Below are positions 1 through 8,440 of a DNA stretch of 64,000 bases, in pieces. The DNA is from CAIUMH01 sp963758555 (GTDB lineage: Bacteria; Actinomycetota; Acidimicrobiia; Acidimicrobiales; RAAP-2), in NCBI GenBank assembly GCA_963758555.1, contig CAVWVW010000003.1, positions 1,426,001 through 1,490,000 of the forward strand, given 5' to 3'. The position numbers were made by a program, and so were the translations under genes. The first letter of the stretch is position 1; every line of letters starts with the position of its first letter. The notes under the pieces were generated by a model. That model did no database searches, had not been told where the DNA came from, and was given only the letters and a program-made list of their open reading frames with translations.

Positions 1-122
1 TTCTTTGACGTCCGCCGACGAGTCGAGCCCATGGGCTCGGGCGTCCTCGAGGGGTCTCGCTTCGATCGATAGGTCGCAAGAGCAGAGTCGTTCGCCGTGG
101 TCACGCTCTTCGAAGAGGCCAT
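1..122 (-). CDS. LigD-like 3'-phosphoesterase / ligase N-terminal domain protein (partial, 5' end only)
   Basis: Forty N-terminal residues are visible before the window edge. They begin MASSKSVTT and continue through YRSKRDPSRTPEP, the characteristic Y-x-x-K-R-D-F/P-x-x-T-x-E-P opening of the LigD phosphoesterase domain found in actinobacterial DNA repair ligases and stand-alone PE proteins. An AGAGGGTGAAG Shine-Dalgarno-like stretch precedes the ATG. The family processes 3' ends during non-homologous end joining. Whether this is a stand-alone PE protein or a full LigD cannot be seen because the rest lies outside the window. Confidence 0.6.
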   Translation of the reverse strand, partial: MASSKSVTTANDSALATYRSKRDPSRTPEPMGSTRRRTSK

Positions 123-454
123 CTTCACCCTCTACCCACGGAAGCGAGATCAGTACCCCGTGTCGCGCCTCTCGAGATCGGGGGACTGACAAGGGACCTC
201 GATGTGGGACCACCTTGCTGCTCGACGGCGACCGCCTCGTCGAATCTCGGAAGCTGAGCCCCGTCGAGGGCCTGTCGTCCCTCAGTGACGCAGCGGATCC
301 CCGTGCGAGCTGCACCCACAAGAGATCTGCGACTCGCTGGTGGCGTGGAAGCCCTCGAGGGCTGAGCGTGGACGCGACCGCTGCCTACGTGCGGTTCGCC
401 TCACCGAGCCACCGGCCGCAAGCGCGAGACGGCGAGCTCGGCATGGCGGAGCGC
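123..454. other. Intergenic stretch without a recognised gene
   Basis: About 330 bases between the divergent end of the DUF3052 gene and the LigD-like start. The open frames here have no family features and appear to be random high-GC frames. It probably holds the promoter of the LigD-like gene. Confidence 0.4.
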
Positions 455-860
455 TCATCCCACGGGACGATCCGCTCGTCGCCAGACCGCCCGAAGGCCA
501 GACCACGTCTGATCAATGGCGCACACCTTGTTATCCACCAGGCCGTGAGCGAGCAACACGTCGCGCACGACGCTGGTCCGAAAGGTCCGTTCTGACGCCC
601 GAAGCCTTCTTGGGCCAGGCGATCCACAGACCACCTGCCGGGAAGATCGCCGCCGCCAGCTTCTCCATGCGGCCCTCGACGTCACGCAGCCGTGTGGCAA
701 ACGCCACGATCACGTCAGCCCGACCAGCGAGCCTGGTCCGGACCGTGACGCCAGGTGGCAGCTCGAGCACGACGTCGTGTGGCATCGAGAGCGCAAACAG
801 CACCGAGCCGCTCACGATGCCCAGCTTGGTCGCCAGCCCCGTCGGGTTCTCGCCACTCAT
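455..860 (-). CDS. DUF3052 family protein (one frameshift)
   Basis: The N-terminal part (ATGLATKLGI..., LPPGVTVRTRLAG, IFPAGGLWIAWPKKASG) matches DUF3052, a small actinobacterial family of unknown function. The tail of the family (VVRDVLLAHGLVDNKVCAID, TWSGLRAV) is present but in another frame, so one base has been lost or gained near position 580. Rejoined, the protein has about 135 residues, the normal family length. ATG at 860 is preferred: AAGGA lies 9 bases upstream, and the longer GTG start at 878 would add residues not typical of the family. It is divergent from the arsR-type gene. A consensus error is more likely than a true pseudogene because both halves are well conserved. Confidence 0.75.
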
Positions 861-888
861 CACCTCCGATCCTTCCACGGCGCCCCTT

Positions 889-949
889 ATTCAATGAAGT
901 GGTTGAATATGCCTCGCCGCACCGCTAGTGTTCAACCTGATGGTTGAAC
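889..949. promoter_or_regulatory. Two inverted repeats upstream of and over the ArsR-type start (candidate operator)
   Basis: ATTCAA (889-894) is mirrored by TTGAAT (903-908). GTTCAACC (930-937) is mirrored by GGTTGAAC (942-949) around a TGAT spacer, overlapping the likely ATG at 940. Both palindromes share the half-site TTCAA/TTGAA, typical of ArsR/SmtB-family operators. The site lies in the divergent region shared with the DUF3052 gene, so autoregulation of the arsR operon is the simplest reading. Confidence 0.5.
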
Positions 950-1302
950 AAGTGACACCCGCCGACGAGCGCGAGGCCCTCGTCCTCAGCTCGGTCTTCT
1001 CCGCCCTCGCCGACCCGACTCGCCGAGCCATCGTGCACCGCTTGGCTCGGGGGGAAGCGACCATCGGCGAGCTGGTCGAACCGTTCTCGATGACCTTCCA
1101 AGCGGTGTCCAAGCACGTCCAGGTCCTCGAGCACGCCGGCCTGGTCACTCGGAGTCGACGCGCCCAGCAACGTCCCTGCCGCCTGCGTCCCGATGCCCTC
1201 GCCACGGTGGCGACCTGGCTCGGCGACTACCGAGCGCTCTGGGAGGCCTCGTTCGACCGACTCGACCAACACCTGAGCACCAAGGAGCAAGCACATGACT
1301 GA
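940..1302 (+). CDS. ArsR-family winged-helix transcriptional regulator
   Basis: A protein of about 120 residues. It carries the ArsR signature ALADPTRRAI at residues 21-30 and the winged-helix recognition region FQAVSKHVQVLEHAGLV followed by RSRR. No metal-binding cysteine pair is visible, as in the non-metal ArsR group that controls adjacent START/AHSA1-type genes. It overlaps the downstream SRPBCC gene by 8 bases, so the two are co-transcribed and probably translationally coupled. ATG at 940 is preferred to GTG at 928. The inverted repeat over the start suggests self-repression. Confidence 0.85.
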   Translation: MVEQVTPADEREALVLSSVFSALADPTRRAIVHRLARGEATIGELVEPFSMTFQAVSKHVQVLEHAGLVTRSRRAQQRPCRLRPDALATVATWLGDYRALWEASFDRLDQHLSTKEQAHD

Positions 1303-1729
1303 CGCAGCCATCGAGATCTCGATCACCCGGGACTTCAGCGCCTCACCCTCTGACGTGTTCGCCTCGTGGATCGACCCCGTGCAGTTCGCCCGTTGGTTCG
1401 GCACGCAAGGAACAGCCGTCGAGGACGTCGTCATGGACCCCACGCCAGGAGGCTCGTGGAGCGCCCGCATGGTGCTGGGCGAGGGGTCGGAGATCGCTTG
1501 GCATGGCTCCTATCTCGAGGTCGATCCGCCCACGCGCCTGGTCATGACCCTGAGCGATCGACCCGGCGAGCAGTTCGAGCTCGTCGTCGTCGAGCTCGAG
1601 GCGACGAGCGAGGGCACCACCATGACCTTCACCCAGAGCGGCGGGCACGTGCCGCCGGAGCACCTTGAGCAGACCACGCAGGGCTGGCACGCGTTCTTCG
1701 ATGACCTGGCGAAGGGCCTGGCCACCTAG
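1295..1729 (+). CDS. SRPBCC (AHSA1-type) domain protein
   Basis: A 144-residue START/AHSA1-like domain. N-terminal ITRDFSASPSDVFASWIDP leads to RWFG, then the GGSW turn, and the C-terminal helix LEQTTQGWHAFFDDLAKGL typical of the AHSA1 family. These proteins fold as a helix-grip with a hydrophobic cavity; the ligand is generally unknown. The immediate overlap with an ArsR-type regulator is a common actinobacterial two-gene arrangement and implies regulated expression of this binding protein. Confidence 0.85.
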   Translation: MTDAAIEISITRDFSASPSDVFASWIDPVQFARWFGTQGTAVEDVVMDPTPGGSWSARMVLGEGSEIAWHGSYLEVDPPTRLVMTLSDRPGEQFELVVVELEATSEGTTMTFTQSGGHVPPEHLEQTTQGWHAFFDDLAKGLAT

Positions 1730-1777
1730 CCCGCTCGGTCCTGCTCGCCGGTCCGCCGGCCGCGAACGAGGGCTGCC

Positions 1778-1783
1778 TACACT
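1778..1783 (+). promoter_or_regulatory. TACACT -10 box for a leaderless transcript
   Basis: TACACT is followed by six bases and then the GTG start at 1790, with no Shine-Dalgarno. This is the spacing expected when transcription starts at the start codon. The same layout recurs at several genes in this window. Confidence 0.5.
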
Positions 1784-1789
1784 CAGCAC

Positions 1790-2194
1790 GTGATCAGAGC
1801 GCTCCTGTGGGGGATCATCCACCTCCTCGCCAACACCGTGGGGCTCCTGATCGCGTGGGCCGTGCTCCCGCGCTTCCACATCGATCTGGCGTCGTTCATC
1901 GTGGCCGTCCTGATCTTCACCGTGGTCGAGACCCTGGTCCAACCCCTGCTTCGCCAGATGGCCGTCAACAGCGCCAGAGCGCTCCAGGGAAGCGTCGCGC
2001 TCATCACGACCTTCGTGGGCCTCGTCGTGACGGACCTGTTGACCTCGGGGCTCCACATCCAAGGCGTCTCGACCTGGCTCTTTGCCACCGTGATCGTCTG
2101 GCTCGCCACCTTGCTGGCCGAGCTCGTCCTGCCGCTCTTCGTGCTTCGCCGTACGCTCGATCGCCACGGCGGCCACCGCCCGGGCTCTCGCTAG
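1790..2194 (+). CDS. Small four-helix integral membrane protein (phage-holin-superfamily / DUF-type)
   Basis: 134 residues with four hydrophobic segments (about residues 5-24, 31-48, 67-88 and 94-119), ending in a basic tail RRTLDRHGGHRPGSR. The size and layout match small actinobacterial four-TM proteins often labelled phage holin family or mycobacterial 4TMS. No catalytic motif is visible. The GTG start is supported by a -10 box six bases upstream. The role is unknown; it is not evidence of a prophage because no phage genes are nearby. Confidence 0.65.
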   Translation: MIRALLWGIIHLLANTVGLLIAWAVLPRFHIDLASFIVAVLIFTVVETLVQPLLRQMAVNSARALQGSVALITTFVGLVVTDLLTSGLHIQGVSTWLFATVIVWLATLLAELVLPLFVLRRTLDRHGGHRPGSR

Positions 2195-2379
2195 TCGCAC
2201 CGAGCGGCGCCACCGTTGCGCATCGTCTGGCGTGCACGAGGCGCACGCTCGCTCCTTCTCGGACGGCGCGAGGAGCCGACGCGCAGCTCTGAGCTGCGCC
2301 CCCGTGCCTGGTGCTCGTCGGCTCGCAGCGAGCCCCACGCCATCGGGACACAGCCCTCCGTCACGGCGAGGCACAGGGT

Positions 2380-2385
2380 TACGCT
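2380..2385 (+). promoter_or_regulatory. TACGCT -10 box for a leaderless transcript
   Basis: TACGCT lies six bases before the ATG at 2392, which has no Shine-Dalgarno. It supports that start over the longer open frame beginning at 2311. Confidence 0.5.
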
Positions 2386-2391
2386 CACACG

Positions 2392-2877
2392 ATGACCGAC
2401 ACTCCTGCACGCGAGCCAACGAGCACCAGCCACCACATCGCCCGAGTCGTCAGCCTCCACGGGCTGGGCCACGAGATCCAGGGCGTCAAGGGCTTCAACG
2501 CCAAGATCGCCGTGCTCCTGACCCGCGGCGTCGGCACCATGGCCTGCGCCTATCTCTTCTGCCTGATCGCCCTGACGAGCCTGCCCGCCGTCTTGGTGGA
2601 GGCGGGCGTCCTCAGCAAGAACGACGTCCCCGCCTTCCTCACCAAACCCGGTCTGATCTTGGTGGTGGCCTGGATCGCCCAGACCTTCATCCAGCTCGTG
2701 CTGCTCTCGGTGATCATGGTGGGCCAGAGCGTCCAGAGCGCCGCCTCTGACTCTCGGGCGGTCAAGACCTTCACCGACACCGAGACGATCCTCGACCGCT
2801 TGGACATCCACACCGAGGGCGGGCTCAAGGCGATCCTGGACCGCCTCGATGCGCTCGAGGCATCAACGCCCACGTGA
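2392..2877 (+). CDS. Conserved hypothetical membrane protein
   Basis: 161 residues. A hydrophilic N-terminus is followed by two membrane helices (about residues 43-68, containing ACAYLFCLIALTSLPAVLV, and residues 83-107, ILVVAWIAQTFIQLVLLSVIMV). A cytosolic tail contains ETILDRLDIH and LKAILDRLDALE, a possible short coiled coil. No catalytic motif is recognised. The leaderless-type promoter six bases upstream decides the start. The last bases overlap the convergent gene on the other strand. Confidence 0.6.
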   Translation: MTDTPAREPTSTSHHIARVVSLHGLGHEIQGVKGFNAKIAVLLTRGVGTMACAYLFCLIALTSLPAVLVEAGVLSKNDVPAFLTKPGLILVVAWIAQTFIQLVLLSVIMVGQSVQSAASDSRAVKTFTDTETILDRLDIHTEGGLKAILDRLDALEASTPT

Positions 2878-3794
2878 CGCGACAAGAGGGCAGAACCGCT
2901 GGCGAGCGAAGGAGCCGGCCTAGGCCCCCTCTCAGTTCTCGTCGGTCGAGCTCCGGGAGGCCCATCGGATTGGGGTAGCTGATCGCCCCTGCGGCGGCGA
3001 TTCCTCGGGCGAGCTCGCCGAGCGTCGAGAGCAGGTCGCTGAACGCTGCCTCGGAGAGACATCGGTAGGGCATGATCGCCAGCTCGTCCGTGCGCCGCTC
3101 GATCCCCTCGTGGAGGACCCGCCCCTCGGGCGTGAGGTGCGCCTCGGCGTCGAGGAGCCCTCGCGCTCGAAGGCGATCGGCAGCCTCTGCCCACTCCTCA
3201 TGCGACCATCCTCGAGCCGCCTGGTACGTCGCGGGGTCCTGGCCACTGGCGGCGACCGCTACGAGGTGCACCTCGCAGCCGTCGAGCCCGGCCTCGGTGA
3301 GCACGGCCACGTGACCGTCGCCCCGATGCTCCCTGAGCGTCGTCAGCGCTTGCCAGAGCCCCTCGACACTCCCTGTGACCTCGACGTCGCGGTTGGCGCT
3401 GAAGAGCGGTCGACCAGCCCCGTCGGCTGCTGCCGATGACGGGTCCCAACAGCGACACCAAGCGCGGGGCCAGGGCGTCAGCCTCGGTCGCTCGGGCCCT
3501 GATCGCCCGAGCAGCCGCCACGCTTCGAGCGCTGAGCACCTCCTCAACGGGAGCGAAGGACCACGCATCGGGGATCGCTCGTCGCACCATCGACGGATGG
3601 AAGTTGTAGAAGGTGGCCTCGACCACCCCCGGTGGCACGGCGCCCAGGGGCGAGGCTCGATTGGCGAAGTAGCCCATCCAGAAGCCCTTGAGCCCCAGGC
3701 GCGCCGCTGCCTCTCGACACTCCTCGGTGAAGTACGACACGGCGTTGATGGTCTCGATCAGATGCCAGGCCCGCCTCGAGTCTGATGGTTCCAC
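2825..3794 (-). CDS. SCO6745 family protein (one frameshift)
   Basis: The N-terminal frame contains AWHLIETINAVSYFTEECREA, GLKGFWMGYF.NRASPLGAVPPGVVEATFYNF and the RAIPDAW motif, all characteristic of the actinobacterial SCO6745 family (winged-helix-like, function unknown). After LVSLLGPVIGSS (near 3430) the family continues in another frame with DGAGRPLFSANR, then HVAVLTEAGLDGCEVHL, and ends near AISYPNPMGLP. A single indel therefore splits one gene of about 280-320 residues. GTG at 3794 is the family-like start. The reading frame's stop at 2825 may be later than the true C-terminus, which in relatives ends soon after NPMGLP. Confidence 0.75.
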
Positions 3795-3824
3795 GCCCCC
3801 ATTTTCACAGGCGAACCCGCTTGC

Positions 3825-3830
3825 TACGGT
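3825..3830 (+). promoter_or_regulatory. TACGGT -10 box for a leaderless transcript
   Basis: TACGGT is followed by six bases and the ATG at 3837, which begins a lipoprotein signal peptide. It fixes the start of the serine hydrolase gene. Confidence 0.5.
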
Positions 3831-3836
3831 GCACGG

Positions 3837-5008
3837 ATGCCGTTGACCACGAGGTTCGCCGCTCTTGCGACGTCGATCGGGGCATCGGTGCTGCTGCTCG
3901 CGTCGTGCTCCTCTGCCACGAGCTCTCCACCACCACGACGTCGTCTCCCGTGCGGGCCCTCGACGCAGCCCTCCAGCAGCTCGTGACCATGAAGGACGGA
4001 CCTCCCGGGGCCATCGCCCTGATCCAGACGGGCTCGACCCCGACCACGCTGACCGCCGGGGTGGGCAACACCTCGACGAAGGCTCCGATCGGGGAGAGCG
4101 ACGTGGTCAGGATCGCCAGCGTCTCGAAGGCCTTCAACGGCGCGATCGCCCTGGCCCTGGTGAGCCAGGGCAAGCTCTCGCTCGACGACACCATCGCCAA
4201 GGTCGTCCCGACGCTCCCCGCCGCGTGGTCGACGGTCACGCTGGCCCAGCTGCTGCACCACACGAGCGGCGTACCGGACTACATCAAGAGCCCCGCCTTC
4301 CTCAAGGAGCTCCAGAGCGATCCGCAGGCGTCGATGACCCCCACCCAGCTCCTCGGCTTCGTCGCCGACCAACCGCTGCTGTTCACGCCCGGCTCGAAAT
4401 ACGACTACTCCGACTCGGACAACATCATCGTCGGCCTCATGGTGGAGGCGGTCACCTCGTCGACCTACGAGAACCAGCTGGCGGCGATCGTCACCGGTCC
4501 GCTCCACCTCGCCGAGACGTCGATGCCGACGAGCTCCGCTCTCACCGAGCCCTTCGTCCATGGCTACGCCGTCGAAGAGGGCCACGCACCCGAAGACGTC
4601 AGCAGCTCGCTCAACCCCGTGCTGGCTTGGGCGTCGGGTGGCATGCTCTCCTCGGCGGCGGACCTCAACACCTTCATGCGCGCCTACGCCAAGGGTTCGC
4701 TGTTCAACGCGGCCACGCGTGCCCGCCAGCTCACCTTCGTGCCCGGAGACTCCGGTCCGCCTGGCCCAGGCACCAACGAGGCCGGGCTTGGGATCTACCG
4801 CTACCAGACCTCTTGCGGCGCCGTGCTCGGCCACACGGGCAACTTCCCCGGCTACACCCTCTTTGCGGCATCGAACGCCTCGGGCACCCGCTCGGCGGTC
4901 GTGTTCGTGAACACCCAGCTGAACCCGCAGAGCACCCCGAAACCGTCGGCAGCGCTCCGCCACGTCGACGAGCTGGCGGTCTGCGCGGCGCTCGGCCAGA
5001 GCAGCTGA
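3837..5008 (+). CDS. Serine hydrolase / beta-lactamase-class C family lipoprotein (one frameshift)
   Basis: The N-terminus reads as a lipoprotein signal peptide (MPLTTRFAALATSI, then LLLASCSS with the lipobox cysteine). The mature domain follows in a different frame after an indel near 3920. The catalytic domain has the S-x-x-K motif as SVSK in VRIASVSKAFNGA, the Y-x-N-type element in SKYDYSDSDN, and the C-terminal HTGNFPGY element replacing K-T-G. This is the PBP4*/class C beta-lactamase-like family (DD-peptidase, esterase or lactamase). Substrate cannot be told from sequence. It is probably anchored outside the membrane. Confidence 0.8.
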
Positions 5009-5145
5009 GCGCAGCGGTTCTCTCCGCGTGAGGTGGGCTCGAGGGGGCCAAATGCGCCTCGTGCCGTTCGAAAGAGATTCCACGGACTAGCGTTCTGGGT
5101 GACGAGGCAAATTGGTTGCTCCGTCATTTTGAGAATTGAGCATTT

Positions 5146-5346
5146 GTGGCTACAGGAACAGTGAAGTTTTTCAACGCAGAAAAGGGATTCGGATTCATCT
5201 CGCGTGAGCAGGGTGATGACGTCTTCGTGCACTTCTCCAACATCCAAGGAGACGGGTACAAGAGCCTGGACGAGGGACAGACCGTCGAGTTCGACGTGGG
5301 TCCCGGCAAGAAGGGTGAGGAAGCTCAGAACGTTCGCGTCATCTGA
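5146..5346 (+). CDS. Cold-shock protein (CspA family)
   Basis: A 66-residue single cold-shock domain. It has the RNP1 motif KGFGFI and RNP2 motif VFVHFS, the N-terminal ATGTVKFFNAEKGFGFISREQ, and the actinobacterial C-terminus KKGEEAQNVRVI. These proteins bind single-stranded RNA and DNA and act as RNA chaperones. The GTG start gives the exact family length. A strong intrinsic terminator follows immediately, so the gene is monocistronic. Confidence 0.95.
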   Translation: MATGTVKFFNAEKGFGFISREQGDDVFVHFSNIQGDGYKSLDEGQTVEFDVGPGKKGEEAQNVRVI

Positions 5347-5360
5347 TTTCTGATTGAAGA

Positions 5361-5403
5361 CCCCCGGAGCTGCCTGCCTCGTGCAGGTGGCTCCGGGGGT
5401 TTT
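5361..5403 (+). terminator. Rho-independent terminator of the cold-shock gene
   Basis: CCCCCGGAGC (5361-5370) pairs with GCTCCGGGGG (5390-5399). An inner CCTGC/GCAGG stem and a short loop complete the hairpin, which is followed directly by TTTT. It begins 15 bases after the csp stop codon. Confidence 0.85.
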
Positions 5404-5505
5404 CGTCGTTTGAGGGCCGTCTTCGCACCTCGTGCTCCACCGATTCGATGGACGAGAGGCGATGCGCAGGTGACATTGCGCCGCAGGGTCGAGCCCCCTG
5501 CTTGC

Positions 5506-6321
5506 TCACGCCACCTGACTGAGATCGAGCAGCGCGGGAGCCATGACCTCGACAAGTGCCACGGCTGTCTTTCGTCGCTGGAGATCCACCGGCACACCAG
5601 GGGTGGGCGTCAGCACGAACCGACCGAGCGTGACCCCTCGCCAGCGGACGACGATCTCGGCCTTCGGGCCAGGGATGCCAAGCCCGTCCGAGGGCCAGCG
5701 AACACCTGCGTGGAGGATCTCGCCGTCGGCCTCGATCCGAGCGATCGGCCGCACTGCCAGCGCTCCGTCGAAGCGGCACGCCTTCAAGCCCAGCAGCTCG
5801 ACCAAGAGTCGCTCGACGTCCTTGGTGACCGCGATCGCCGATCCTGAGCCCGAGGCGATGTCCGCCGCGTAGTGGAGGATCGAGACGTCAGAGGTCACCT
5901 CGGCGGCCACCGTGTGGTGGTGACGGCTCCTCGCCGCCAGCTCGGTGACCACCACCCCCACGAACAGGATCGACAGCATGATCTCAAGGTCGGGCCGATG
6001 GCTGATCGCCAGTCGGCCATAGGGGACGGTCAAGAAGACGTCGAAGCAGATCGCCGACGACAGCGTGGCCAGCACGCCGGTGAGCCGAGTGCCCATCGAG
6101 GCGCAGGCCACCACGATGGGGATGAACAGCAACGCGGCGGCCGCATCGGCGAAGGTCGCTCGGAAGGGAACCAGCAGGCACGCCAGGCCCAGCGGGAGGA
6201 GCAGGGACGCCGAGAAGACGAGTCGATCCTGAGAGGCCCGCACCCTGCTCAGTGCCTGATGCCGACGGGTCAGCGAGCTCTCGTCGGTCGTCACGTCGAA
6301 GGTCTCTCGGATCGTCTCCAT
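5506..6321 (-). CDS. DUF4118 domain membrane protein (KdpD-like transmembrane sensor module)
   Basis: 271 residues. After about 34 hydrophilic residues come four transmembrane helices typical of DUF4118, the sensor region of KdpD-like kinases, including IVVACASMGTRLTGVLATL, FLTVPYGRLAISHRPD and ILFVGVVVTELAARSR. A soluble C-terminal region of about 130 residues follows. No histidine-kinase H-box or ATPase domain is present, so this is a stand-alone sensor-like protein. The ATG is preceded by CACACT at six bases. No response regulator lies next to it. Confidence 0.75.
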   Translation of the reverse strand: METIRETFDVTTDESSLTRRHQALSRVRASQDRLVFSASLLLPLGLACLLVPFRATFADAAAALLFIPIVVACASMGTRLTGVLATLSSAICFDVFLTVPYGRLAISHRPDLEIMLSILFVGVVVTELAARSRHHHTVAAEVTSDVSILHYAADIASGSGSAIAVTKDVERLLVELLGLKACRFDGALAVRPIARIEADGEILHAGVRWPSDGLGIPGPKAEIVVRWRGVTLGRFVLTPTPGVPVDLQRRKTAVALVEVMAPALLDLSQVA

Positions 6322-6454
6322 GCGTCAAGTGTGCGCTCGATCGTTCCGAACGGCGTCGGATTGTTACGAAGATTCCACGCCCGAGCCAGCCATCGATCGA
6401 TGACCGCCCCACTCCCCCGCCTGCCACCAGGGCGTGCTCAAAGTGAGCCCCGCC

Positions 6455-6889
6455 CTAGCCGTGCAGCGCGCTGAGCGAGAAGACGAGCGTGCCGACGGCC
6501 AACGCTGCGGCGAGCGGCCAGAGGAACTCCCGGCGACGGTACGAGGCCAGTGCCGTGAAGATCGGCAAGATACCGAAGAAGTGGATGTGGAAGGCCGCCG
6601 CCAGAGCGACGTAGACGATGGCGATGGCCACCGTCGTGAGCGCAGAGCCGTTCTTCTCCGCCAAGGAGGCGAAGCCACGAGGTCCCACAGGGCTTGAGCG
6701 GGTCGGAGGTCGCTCGATGACCTTGGGCCTGTGCTGGTCGACCGGGGGCTGCTCACCGCCGGCGTCGATCTGGGGCAGCTCTTCGAGGCCGCCCCACGCC
6801 TGGCCATCCCACCACCGCCTGGCGTCGGTGCCTGCGGGATCCTTGTACCACCCCGCTGGCGGGAGGGGCTTCGCCGGGTCCTCAGCCAT
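6455..6889 (-). CDS. DUF2510 domain-containing membrane protein
   Basis: The N-terminal PPAGWYKDPAG, RRWWDGQAWG is the DUF2510 motif of Actinobacteria, a short tryptophan-rich module at the cytosolic N-terminus of membrane proteins. A proline-rich linker leads to two hydrophobic segments near the C-terminus (ALTTVAIAIVYVALAAAF and FLWPLAAALAVGTLVFSL). 144 residues; function unknown. Confidence 0.75.
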   Translation of the reverse strand: MAEDPAKPLPPAGWYKDPAGTDARRWWDGQAWGGLEELPQIDAGGEQPPVDQHRPKVIERPPTRSSPVGPRGFASLAEKNGSALTTVAIAIVYVALAAAFHIHFFGILPIFTALASYRRREFLWPLAAALAVGTLVFSLSALHG

Positions 6890-6981
6890 CAGCTGCCGTC
6901 AACCCTCGGCTCTCGAGCGCTGCTCGGAAGCGCCCTCCGTCCCCGTCACCATGCGATCGACCCTATGCGAACGCTGCTTCG

Positions 6982-7353
6982 CTAGGCCTGCACCGCCAGC
7001 GCGCCCTCGTGCGAGGACCAGAACTCGTTGAGGTGCCCTTGGACCTTGATCACCCAGATGATGAAGCCGATCAGCGGGAGCAAGAGCCAGAAGCCCGTCA
7101 GGCCGGACACCGGGGGTTCTTGAGCGTCGCGCTTGAAGAGGTTGCTGACCTCCGACGGCAAGAGGAACCAGTTCACGATGCCGATGAAGATGGCCAAGAT
7201 CAGGCCCACCGCTCCACCGACGCCCACTCCCGAGTAGTCCTTCAGCTCCTTGAACGAGGCGTACTGCCAGTAGAGGCCGTAGATCCCGATGGTGATGATC
7301 GTGAGCAGGATCACCGCCACGGGCGACCTCTCCTTCCCAACGGCACCAGTCAT
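6982..7353 (-). CDS. DUF4234 domain-containing membrane protein
   Basis: Begins MTGAVGKERSP and has the DUF4234 signature SPVAVILLTIITIGIYGLYWQY..FKELKDYSG. Two further hydrophobic stretches follow (VGLILAIFIGIVNWFLLP, and GFWLLLPLIGFIIWVIKVQGHLNEFW). ATG at 7353 is preferred over the longer frame because GAGGGGAG lies just upstream. A small integral membrane protein of unknown function. Confidence 0.75.
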   Translation of the reverse strand: MTGAVGKERSPVAVILLTIITIGIYGLYWQYASFKELKDYSGVGVGGAVGLILAIFIGIVNWFLLPSEVSNLFKRDAQEPPVSGLTGFWLLLPLIGFIIWVIKVQGHLNEFWSSHEGALAVQA

Positions 7354-7497
7354 GCGGCTCCCCTCGTCATCCCCTGCTCTCGACCCTGCGAGATGCGGAG
7401 AGTTGACCACAGAAGCGACGAGGCGCGCTCACCTCTCACTCAGCTGGTGCCGTCATCGCTTCGAGGGTGCAACGCCAGGAGGGGACTGGCCGGCCTC

Positions 7498-8376
7498 TCA
7501 GGCCTCGGGGATCGGGATGCCGTAGGTCTCGAGGTCCATCGCCTCCGGCGTGACGCCGCCGCGCTGATCGGTGTCCAGCGCGTCGAGGGCGTCCACCTCC
7601 TCGACCGAGAGCGTGAAGTCGAAGACGTCGAAGTTCTCGGCGATGCGCTCCGGCCTCGTCGACTTCGGGATCACGGAGCGACCCTCCTCCAAGCCCCATC
7701 GGAGCAAGACCTGCGCCGCCGTCTTGCCATGGGTCTCGGCGATCCCTCTGACCACGGGATCGTCGAGCGTGGAGGCGTGCTTGCCCTTTCGGTAGAACGT
7801 GATGCCCCCGATCGGCGACCAGGCTTGCGTCAGGATCCCGAGCTCGGCGTCGCGCGCTTGGACGGCAGGCTGGGAGAAGTAGGGGTGGCACTCGATCTGG
7901 TTCACAGCCGGCACCACGCCGGCGACGTCCATCAGCGCCGCGAGGTGCTCGACCATGAAGTTGCTCACCCCGATGGACCGCACCCGGCCGTCGGCGAGCA
8001 GCGTCTCGAGGGCCCGATAGGCCTCGAGCGTCCGGTCGAAGGCGCCGGGCAGCGCCTGGTGGAGGATCAGCAGATCGATCTGGTCGACGCCGAGCTTGGC
8101 GGCGCTCTTCTCGAAGCCATGGAGCGTCTCGTCGTAGCCATAGTCGCTGATCCAGATCTTGGTCTCCACGAAGATCTCCGCCCGGTCGACGCCAGAGCGG
8201 TGGAGGGCCTCGCCCACCTCGCGCTCGTTGAAGTAGGCCGCCGCGGTGTCGACGTGGCGATAGCCGCACTCGAGCGCCGCCAGCACCGCTGCTCGGGTCT
8301 CATCGGGTGGCGTCTGGAAGACACCGAGACCGATCGCCGGCATCTGCACGCCGTTGTTGAGAGTGAAGTGCTCCAT
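7498..8376 (-). CDS. Aldo/keto reductase
   Basis: About 292 residues, the normal size for this NADPH-dependent oxidoreductase family. The catalytic tetrad is visible: Asp in HVDTAAAY, Tyr in AAYFNE, Lys in VETKIW and His in DLLILHQ. Other family landmarks are GVSNFMVEHL, NQIECHPYF and IPKSTRPERIAENFDVFDF. It is closest to the 2,5-diketo-gluconate reductase type. The start at 8376 begins MEHFTLNNGVQMPAIGLGVF. It is transcribed divergently from the VOC gene. Confidence 0.9.
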   Translation of the reverse strand: MEHFTLNNGVQMPAIGLGVFQTPPDETRAAVLAALECGYRHVDTAAAYFNEREVGEALHRSGVDRAEIFVETKIWISDYGYDETLHGFEKSAAKLGVDQIDLLILHQALPGAFDRTLEAYRALETLLADGRVRSIGVSNFMVEHLAALMDVAGVVPAVNQIECHPYFSQPAVQARDAELGILTQAWSPIGGITFYRKGKHASTLDDPVVRGIAETHGKTAAQVLLRWGLEEGRSVIPKSTRPERIAENFDVFDFTLSVEEVDALDALDTDQRGGVTPEAMDLETYGIPIPEA

Positions 8377-8440
8377 GTGAATGCCATCCCCCTGCTCGCT
8401 GCTCCGAGAACCGTAAGCCAGAGCCTGCCAAGATTGCACC

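Noticed and set aside
1790..2194. Phage holin, hence prophage
   Set aside because: The holin-like label reflects only a generic small four-TM layout; no lysis, structural or replication phage genes are nearby.
3824..5083. Long minus-strand open frame (419 codons) opposite the serine hydrolase
   Set aside because: It is the antisense shadow of a well-supported gene in high-GC DNA, rich in Arg/Gly/Glu and without any family motif.
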